From contig CAJTMZ010000060.1 in the NCBI GenBank assembly GCA_910577445.1, positions 1-19,250 of the forward strand: DNA of 19,250 nucleotides, read 5' to 3'. The notes below the pieces were generated by a model. It made no database searches. It saw only the letters and a program-made list of their open reading frames with translations, and had not been told where the DNA came from. Positions 14,147 through 19,250 of the stretch are shown here, one piece after another. Source of the stretch: an uncultured Lachnospiraceae bacterium. Lineage in GTDB: Bacteria; Bacillota; Clostridia; Lachnospirales; Lachnospiraceae. Both the position numbers and the translations under genes were made by a program. How positions within the stretch are numbered: the first letter of the stretch is position 1; each line of letters opens with the position of its first letter.

Positions 14147-15154
14147 ATGAATAAACTTAGAGTCTTTCAAACTGTCAAAAAGAAAAGAATCGTACCAGGG
14201 TTTTTCCCGAAAAATCTTGGTACGATTCTTTTGCTTTTGCTACTTCTTCCTTATCTTCTCACATTTTTATCGGGAAATGTAAAGGAGGGGGAGAGCGAAA
14301 ACGTGGTGATGGAGGAAAGTCTTTCGGAAGGAAGTATTTTTATAAATAACACCACTTCCTATGGATATGAAACCATACCTCTGGAATCCTATGTGGCGGA
14401 CAAAATGGCAAGAAGCATCGGTAACGAATATGAACCGGAGGCTCTTAAAGCCCAGGCAGTCCTAATCCGCTCCGTGCTGCTGTCACAGCTTTATGAATCC
14501 GGTACGGGAAAAAACAGCGCCGGTGAAATCAAAGTGGAGGATAAGGATTACGGAAGTGTGCCTGTCTCGGAAGAAATGTATATGGCCGTGGCGGAGACGG
14601 CAGGGATATGCCTTACATATGAAGGCCATCCCGTAAGCGGAGCCTATTTTGCGGTGAGCAACGGGGCCACAAGAAATGCAAAGGAGTTATTGGACGGGGA
14701 GTATCCTTATTTAAAGAGCGTTCTGTGCGGCAGGGATTTTCTCTCCGGGGATTATGCCAGCAGCGTCAGCTACCGGAAGGAGGAATTTGATAAGCTCTGG
14801 GAGGAAACAATGTCCTTTGCCATAACGGAGGAGGAAATTCTGAATAAGGATAAAGTCACGGTGGAGAAAGAAGCGGATATGACGCTGTACAGGGACAGCG
14901 TGGGATATGTACTGTATGTTTTGCGGGACGGAAAGTTTGTGTCGGGGGAACAGTTCAGAGATAATTTCCGCCTTTCCTCCGCAAGTTTCCATTTAAATGA
15001 GGAAGACAAAACCATAAATATCACGGTAAAGGGAGTCGGGCACGGGCTTGGAATGAGCCAGTTCGGGGCCAATGAAATGGCGAAGGAGGGGGACGACTAT
15101 ATAGAGATATTGAATTATTTTTTTGACAGTGTAATAATTACAAAATTTGAATAA
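14147..15154 (+). CDS. spoIID: Stage II sporulation protein D (SpoIID/LytB domain)
   Basis: A 335-residue single-pass membrane protein. The basic N-terminus is followed by a Leu-rich membrane helix (about 25-42), then an extracellular SpoIID/LytB domain. In Bacillus, SpoIID is a lytic transglycosylase that trims glycan strands during engulfment. Family motifs are clear: EALKAQAVLIRS (98-109), AYFAVSNGATRNA (166-178) and VGHGLGMSQFGA (287-298). In an ungapped alignment with the Bacillus segment EEYV..SSEMP, the catalytic Glu88 falls on Ser90 here (ESYVADKMARSIG), so transglycosylase activity is uncertain. Codons 13-29 contain a 15-bp perfect inverted repeat. The GGAGG is in a possible hairpin. 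It lies 63 bases upstream of the SpoIIQ-like gene, a conserved clostridial pairing. Confidence 0.9.
   Translation: MNKLRVFQTVKKKRIVPGFFPKNLGTILLLLLLLPYLLTFLSGNVKEGESENVVMEESLSEGSIFINNTTSYGYETIPLESYVADKMARSIGNEYEPEALKAQAVLIRSVLLSQLYESGTGKNSAGEIKVEDKDYGSVPVSEEMYMAVAETAGICLTYEGHPVSGAYFAVSNGATRNAKELLDGEYPYLKSVLCGRDFLSGDYASSVSYRKEEFDKLWEETMSFAITEEEILNKDKVTVEKEADMTLYRDSVGYVLYVLRDGKFVSGEQFRDNFRLSSASFHLNEEDKTINITVKGVGHGLGMSQFGANEMAKEGDDYIEILNYFFDSVIITKFE
14183..14232 (+). repeat. 15-bp perfect inverted repeat inside the start of spoIID
   Basis: AAAAGAATCGTACCA (14183-14197) and TGGTACGATTCTTTT (14218-14232) are exact reverse complements separated by 20 bases. The right arm ends in TTTT and is followed by TTGCTTTTGC, so the transcript would form a stem resembling an intrinsic terminator. 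It encodes residues 13-29, at the junction of the basic N-terminus and the membrane helix. Confidence 0.75.
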
Positions 15155-15217
15155 ACAAGGAAAAAAGGGAAAAACTAACCATAAGAACAATTTAAAGGAA
15201 GTTCCAGGAGGAGAAAG

Positions 15218-16123
15218 ATGAGAAGAAATAGAAGAAATGGACTTGCAAAAGAAAGATTTCTTATGGTTGCTTCAGCAGTACTGGTTTTGGGTTCTCTCAC
15301 CGCCACGGGATTGTGGCTTGGCAGAGACGGAAAAAACAAAGATGAAGGATATGTGGTGGATTTAAGCGCGATTGAAAACAGCAGCGCGGGCGGGGCCGGA
15401 GAAAACGAAGGCACTCTTGCGGAAAGCGTAAGGAACGAGATATCTACCAATGATTTGGACTACGACCCTTATTTTCAGGAAACCAATTCCCAAAAAGTAG
15501 AAAATCCGGACGAGTCTGACAGCGAAAGCATGTCGGAGGGAGCGGAGAGCGAAAGCGAAACGAAAGAAGCGAAGGAAGCCGGGGAGAAAAGCAGCGCGGG
15601 AGAAAGCGCCGAGGTACAAAGCGGGGAAAACAAGGAAGAGGAACAGCCGGCGGAAGAAACCGGCGAGGGTACGCCCGCTCTTTCAACCGCTATGCAGCCC
15701 GCTTTGACTTTCAGCGATTCCGACACGTTAATCTGGCCGGTTGTGGGAAATATTCTGGTAAACTACAGTATGGACAAGACGGTTTATTTTCCCACACTTC
15801 AGCAGTACAAATATAATCCGGCGATTATTATTCAGGCCAATCAGGGCGATTTAATCACTGCCGCTTCCGCGGGAAAGGTTATTTCCGTATTTTCCGACCC
15901 TCAGATAGGCAACGGCGTAACCATGGAATTAGGCGGAGGATATGAAGTGACCTACGGACAACTTACCAATATCCTTGTATCGGAGGGAAGTTATGTGGCT
16001 ACCGGCGATGTGATTGCGGAAGTTGCCGCGCCCACCAAGTATTTCAGCGTTGAGGGAACCAATGTTTACTTTAAGCTGACCAAGGACGGCGAACCGGTAA
16101 ATCCCATGACAAAGTTGAGCTGA
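15218..16123 (+). CDS. spoIIQ: SpoIIQ-like protein with degenerate M23 (LytM) domain
   Basis: A 301-residue protein with a basic N-terminus, one membrane helix (about 14-34), a long acidic Ser/Glu-rich linker (about 90-150) and a LytM/M23 fold (about 170-299). In Bacillus, SpoIIQ in the forespore membrane binds SpoIIIAH from the mother cell, forming the channel needed for engulfment and late forespore gene expression. Every zinc or catalytic position expected for an active M23 peptidase is changed: the HxxxD site reads Asn200-Ile204, the YxHL His is Gln248, and HxHF reads Asn282-Val-Tyr284-Phe. It should be structural rather than hydrolytic, as in Bacillus; some clostridial SpoIIQ proteins keep the sites. 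The start has AGGAGG about 8 bases ahead. It follows spoIID by 63 bases. Confidence 0.85.
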   Translation: MRRNRRNGLAKERFLMVASAVLVLGSLTATGLWLGRDGKNKDEGYVVDLSAIENSSAGGAGENEGTLAESVRNEISTNDLDYDPYFQETNSQKVENPDESDSESMSEGAESESETKEAKEAGEKSSAGESAEVQSGENKEEEQPAEETGEGTPALSTAMQPALTFSDSDTLIWPVVGNILVNYSMDKTVYFPTLQQYKYNPAIIIQANQGDLITAASAGKVISVFSDPQIGNGVTMELGGGYEVTYGQLTNILVSEGSYVATGDVIAEVAAPTKYFSVEGTNVYFKLTKDGEPVNPMTKLS

Positions 16124-16189
16124 GACGGTTGAGAGATTTTATAAATTGTTTCTGCTGCTAAAGGCGGCATAACGGGAAGGCTATAGATT

Positions 16190-17386
16190 ATGTTATATAT
16201 TGTTGGCGGCAAAATACTGACAATGGCGGGAGACGTCTGGGAAAAGGGATATCTGGGCATTGAAAACGGAAAGATAAAGGAACTGGGGCCGATGAAAGAC
16301 GGAGCCCCTTTTCCTTTGCCGGACAACGCGGAAGTGATAAACGCTTTGGGATATCTCGTGATGCCGGGACTGATAGAGGCCCACTGCCATATGGGAATTA
16401 CCGAGGAAAAAAAGGGGATGGAGGGCGACGACTGCAACGAAACGGTTAATCCCATTACGCCGTTTCTCCGCTCCATAGACGCAATCAACCCTATGGACGC
16501 CGCGTTTGACGACGCGCTTAAGGCCGGAATTACTTCTGCCATGATAGGACCGGGCAGCGCCAATGTGGTGGGCGGAACCTTTTCTTTTGTAAAAACCCAC
16601 GGAAGAAGCATTGACGAGCTTATTGTTCTTGCCCCGGCGGCCATGAAGGTTGCTTTCGGGGAAAATCCAAAGGTAAACTATTCCGGGCAGGGTACGTCGC
16701 CGGCTACCAGAATGGCCATTGCGGCCATGCTCAGAGAAGAGCTGTTTAAAGCCCGCCGGTATTTTGAGAAAAAACGGGCGGGGATGAACCGTGAGGATGA
16801 AGATTTCAGATATGAATGCTGGATTCCTGTGTTTGAGAGAAAAATTCCGCTGAAAGCCCATGTGCACCGGGCGGACGATATCCAGACGGCCATCCGCATC
16901 GCAAAGGAATATGACCTTGATATGACGCTGGACCACTGCAGCGAAGGGCATCTGATTGCGGAGGCCATAAAAAAGTCGGGATTTCCGGCGATTGTAGGGC
17001 CGGATTTGGCAAGCCGGAACAAAATTGAAGTCCAGAATATGGCTTTTAAAACAATCGGGATTTTAAACAGAGCCGGGGTAAAGACGGCAATCACCACAGA
17101 CCATCCCGTGTCCCTGATTCAGTCGCTGCCTATCTGCGCCGGTCTGGCGGTAAAATCGGGGCTTGAGGAGACGGAAGCCCTAAAGGCTATTACCATTTAT
17201 CCGGCACAAATCTGCCGTGTGGACAACAGGGTGGGCTCTCTGGAGATTGGAAAGGATGCGGATATCGCCATTTTTGACAATCTGCCCCTTAGGGTTGAGG
17301 CGAAATGCATGTGTACCATAATAGAGGGAAAAATCGTGTATACAGACGAGACTTTCTCTTTACCTCATCATCAGAAAACTGTATAA
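16190..17386 (+). CDS. Amidohydrolase-superfamily protein (imidazolonepropionase-like)
   Basis: A 398-residue metal-dependent amidohydrolase, probably cytosolic. Residues consistent with a metal centre are His65 and His67 (EAHCHMG), a possible bridging Lys153, His224 and His226 (AHVHRA), His249 (LDHCSEGH) and Asp304 (TTDHP). The N- and C-terminal strands (IVGGKIL, IGKDADIAIFDN) form the usual small beta domain. It groups by eye with uncharacterised imidazolonepropionase-like or prolidase-like amidohydrolases of clostridia. The absence of hut genes argues against imidazolonepropionase itself. The substrate is unknown. GGGAAGG lies about 9 bases before the start. It begins 66 bases after the SpoIIQ-like gene without a visible terminator between them, so read-through is possible. 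A terminator follows at 17400. Confidence 0.85.
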   Translation: MLYIVGGKILTMAGDVWEKGYLGIENGKIKELGPMKDGAPFPLPDNAEVINALGYLVMPGLIEAHCHMGITEEKKGMEGDDCNETVNPITPFLRSIDAINPMDAAFDDALKAGITSAMIGPGSANVVGGTFSFVKTHGRSIDELIVLAPAAMKVAFGENPKVNYSGQGTSPATRMAIAAMLREELFKARRYFEKKRAGMNREDEDFRYECWIPVFERKIPLKAHVHRADDIQTAIRIAKEYDLDMTLDHCSEGHLIAEAIKKSGFPAIVGPDLASRNKIEVQNMAFKTIGILNRAGVKTAITTDHPVSLIQSLPICAGLAVKSGLEETEALKAITIYPAQICRVDNRVGSLEIGKDADIAIFDNLPLRVEAKCMCTIIEGKIVYTDETFSLPHHQKTV

Positions 17387-17399
17387 TAAGAAAAAATGT

Positions 17400-17433
17400 A
17401 AATGCTCGGCGCGGTATCAGTCGAGCATTTTTT
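17400..17433 (+). terminator. Intrinsic terminator after the amidohydrolase gene
   Basis: AAATGCTCG (17400-17408) and CGAGCATTT (17422-17430) form a 9-bp perfect stem with a 13-base loop, followed by further Ts to 17433. It separates the amidohydrolase from ddl, so ddl should have its own promoter in the next 90 bases (a weak TTGCCC/TAAAAT pair at 17461-17487 with a 15-base spacer is the best seen). Confidence 0.85.
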
Positions 17434-17524
17434 GCAAGGCTTGAGGCAGGATATTCTCTTTTGCCCAAAGAAGCGGAGATGTAAAATAAGTGATGAAAAC
17501 AGCAGTGAAGATGGGGGATAAAAT

Positions 17525-18583
17525 ATGAAAGTAGTGGTACTGGCGGGTGGAATCAGCACGGAAAGGGATGTATCCTTAAGTTCCGGCGTAATGATTTACC
17601 GGGCGCTTAAGGAAAAGGGGCATGACGCCGTTCTTCTGGACGTGTATCTGGGATACAGAGAGGCAGAATGGGAAAACGACGCAGATGCCGCCGAGATTTT
17701 TGCTCCCGGGAGAGACTGGGCAAAAGATATCGGAGCCGTTTCCGAGGAAAATCCGGATATCGAGCAGATAAAGGCCCTGCGCCCTGACGGGGAAAAGAAC
17801 TTTTTCGGACCGAACGTTATAAGAATCTGCCAGGCGGCGGACGTGGTGTTTCTTGCGCTCCATGGGGAAAACGGGGAAAACGGAAAGGTTCAGGCGTGCT
17901 TCGACCTTATGGGAATCAGATATACCGGGACGGATTATGTAAGCTCTGCCCTGGCTATGGATAAGGGTCTTTCCAAGGAACTGTTTGTCTGCCACGGAAT
18001 CCCTACGCCAAAGAGTGTGTGCGTTAAGAAAGAGGACTACAAAGGGCATGGGGAAGCCGGTGCGGAAATTTCTTTTCCATGCATTGTGAAAGCATGCTGC
18101 GGCGGTTCCAGCGTGGGAGTCAGCATTGCAAAGACAGAGGAAGATTACGAGCGTGCTCTTGAAGAGGCGTTTAAGTACGATAAAGAGGCCCTTGTGGAAC
18201 AGTTTATTGACGGAAGGGAGTTTTCCGTGGGAGTGATTGACGGAAAGGCGCTGCCGGTAATCGAAATTGCTCCGATTGAAGGCTTTTATGATTACAAAAA
18301 CAAATATCAGCCGGGGGCGACCGTTGAAACCTGTCCGGCTCATATTCCCCCGGAAAAAGCCGGAGAAATTCAGATGTATGCGGAAAAAGTGTTCCACGCC
18401 CTTCGTCTTAAAAATTATGCCAGAATGGATTTTATGATGGACGGGGCGGGCCGGGTATTTTGTCTGGAAGCCAATACCCTTCCGGGAATGACGCCCACAT
18501 CCCTTCTGCCCCAGGAAGCGGCGGCAGTGGGAATGGATTTCGGACAGTTATGTGAAAAAATTATTGAAAACGCCCTTTCCTGA
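17525..18583 (+). CDS. ddl: D-alanine--D-alanine ligase
   Basis: A 352-residue ATP-grasp ligase that joins two D-alanines with ATP to give the dipeptide used by MurF for peptidoglycan. Typical segments in order are LAGGISTERDVSLSSG (6-21), the HGENGENGKVQ motif, the ATP-binding core (CIVKACCGGSSVGVS), the omega-loop region FYDYKNKY with its Tyr, and the metal-binding end RMDFMMDG...EANTLPGMT. The Tyr-containing loop is that of D-Ala-D-Ala ligases rather than the Phe form of D-Ala-D-Lac enzymes, so vancomycin-type resistance is not suggested. Length is normal. GGGGGA lies about 6 bases before the ATG. It is followed 62 bases later by murF, which uses its product. Confidence 0.96.
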   Translation: MKVVVLAGGISTERDVSLSSGVMIYRALKEKGHDAVLLDVYLGYREAEWENDADAAEIFAPGRDWAKDIGAVSEENPDIEQIKALRPDGEKNFFGPNVIRICQAADVVFLALHGENGENGKVQACFDLMGIRYTGTDYVSSALAMDKGLSKELFVCHGIPTPKSVCVKKEDYKGHGEAGAEISFPCIVKACCGGSSVGVSIAKTEEDYERALEEAFKYDKEALVEQFIDGREFSVGVIDGKALPVIEIAPIEGFYDYKNKYQPGATVETCPAHIPPEKAGEIQMYAEKVFHALRLKNYARMDFMMDGAGRVFCLEANTLPGMTPTSLLPQEAAAVGMDFGQLCEKIIENALS

Positions 18584-18645
18584 TTCTGACGGCAGGGAAT
18601 GGTTGCGCGGAACCGTTGTCTCTATGTAAAAAAGAAGAGAAGAGA

Positions 18646-19250
18646 ATGAGAAAAGCTATGAAAAATATGACTTTGGAAAATATTGCGAAAGCCTGCAAAG
18701 GCTCTTTGTACAGGGTGGACAGCACGCAAAAAGACGTCCCTTTAAACGGGGCTGAGGCTTCCTGCGTGGTGATTGACTCCCGAAAAATGGAGCCGGGAGG
18801 CATTTTTATTGCCACAAGGGGAGAGCGGGTTGACGGCCATTCTTTTATTTTGGACGTGGCAAAAAAGGGAGCATTGGGAATTGTCTGTGAAGAACTTCCA
18901 AAGGAGTGCCCCGTCCCCTGTATCGTGGTGAAGGATTCCTTTCAGGCGTTAAAAGAGATTGCAGAATACTACAGAAGTCAGCTAAGGGTTAAAGTGGTAG
19001 GCATAACCGGAAGCGTTGGAAAAACCAGCACCAAGGAATTTATAGCGGCTGTGCTTTCCACAAAATATAAGGTTTTGAAAACTATCGGAAATTTTAACAA
19101 CGAAATTGGTCTGCCCCTCACCGTTTTATCCGTGAGAGAGGAGCACGAGATTGCCGTTCTTGAAATGGGAATCAGTGATTTCGGGGAAATGCACCGGTTA
19201 AGTAAGATAGCAAGACCGGATATCTGTGTTATGACAAATATCGGCAGGGG
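18646..19250 (+). CDS. murF: UDP-N-acetylmuramoyl-tripeptide--D-alanyl-D-alanine ligase, partial
   Basis: The first 201 residues of a Mur ligase run off the right edge. MurF adds D-Ala-D-Ala to UDP-MurNAc-tripeptide with ATP in the cytosol. Visible parts are the N-terminal substrate domain with SCVVIDSRKMEPGGIFIA, the P-loop VVGITGSVGKTSTKEF, the NFNNEIGLPLT motif that marks MurF among Mur ligases, and the EMGISDFGEM segment with its metal-binding Glu. The start is uncertain: ATG 18646 is preceded by purine-rich AAGAAGAGAAGAGA without a true GGAGG, and in-frame ATGs follow at 18658 and 18667, any of which would fit the family. It lies directly after ddl, the source of its substrate, and is probably cotranscribed. 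Confidence 0.93.
   Translation, partial: MRKAMKNMTLENIAKACKGSLYRVDSTQKDVPLNGAEASCVVIDSRKMEPGGIFIATRGERVDGHSFILDVAKKGALGIVCEELPKECPVPCIVVKDSFQALKEIAEYYRSQLRVKVVGITGSVGKTSTKEFIAAVLSTKYKVLKTIGNFNNEIGLPLTVLSVREEHEIAVLEMGISDFGEMHRLSKIARPDICVMTNIGR

Noticed and set aside
16193..16951. 252-residue minus-strand ORF
   Set aside because: Complement of the amidohydrolase coding frame; composition is that of a shadow and no binding site or family motif is seen.
17576..18397. 273-residue minus-strand ORF
   Set aside because: Lies entirely opposite ddl, whose ATP-grasp motifs are unmistakable; a shadow frame.

Overview
The window looks like a chromosomal segment of an anaerobic, endospore-forming Clostridia, most likely Lachnospiraceae. 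The grounds are strong GGAGG-type ribosome binding sites, a spoIID-spoIIQ pair with the degenerate sequence style of that family, an orotate-PRTase-like protein of clostridial type, and a DUF368 transporter. No rRNA, tRNA, CRISPR array or complete insertion sequence was seen.

Left end (1-2460) is AT-rich and eroded. It holds a short gene (136-264) for an AgrD-like cyclic peptide pheromone precursor with no agrC or agrA beside it in the window. Next is about 380 bases without a recognisable gene, then a 5'-truncated glycoside-hydrolase-like gene with a possible out-of-frame remnant ahead of it. A large imperfect inverted repeat follows, and then an Rpn-family nuclease pseudogene on the minus strand that has lost its catalytic core. 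This stretch reads as an accessory junk or quorum-sensing island.

Core metabolism (2469-11807), all plus strand. A near-consensus promoter drives a D-2-hydroxyacid dehydrogenase, an MTA/SAH deaminase and a short-form adenosylhomocysteinase. Together the last two probably recycle S-adenosylhomocysteine, possibly through S-inosylhomocysteine. A second promoter, overlapped by an 11-bp perfect inverted repeat, precedes a PRTase-like protein, glycogen phosphorylase and an aconitase-superfamily hydratase; this run ends at a clear intrinsic terminator.

Middle (11825-14052): a minus-strand DUF368/PopT-type polyprenyl-phosphate transporter lies divergent from an unusual protein with three calcium-binding loops and no signal peptide.

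Right end (14147-19250), plus strand: the engulfment pair spoIID and spoIIQ, both lacking expected catalytic residues; an amidohydrolase followed by a terminator; then ddl and the start of murF, which make D-Ala-D-Ala and attach it to the peptidoglycan precursor. The right half therefore clusters cell-envelope and sporulation functions.

The most interesting observations are the orphan AgrD-like peptide, the possible S-inosylhomocysteine route (an adenine-contacting Glu replaced by Lys in the hydrolase next to a deaminase), the inverted repeat over the PRTase promoter, and a 15-bp perfect inverted repeat inside the 5' end of spoIID.
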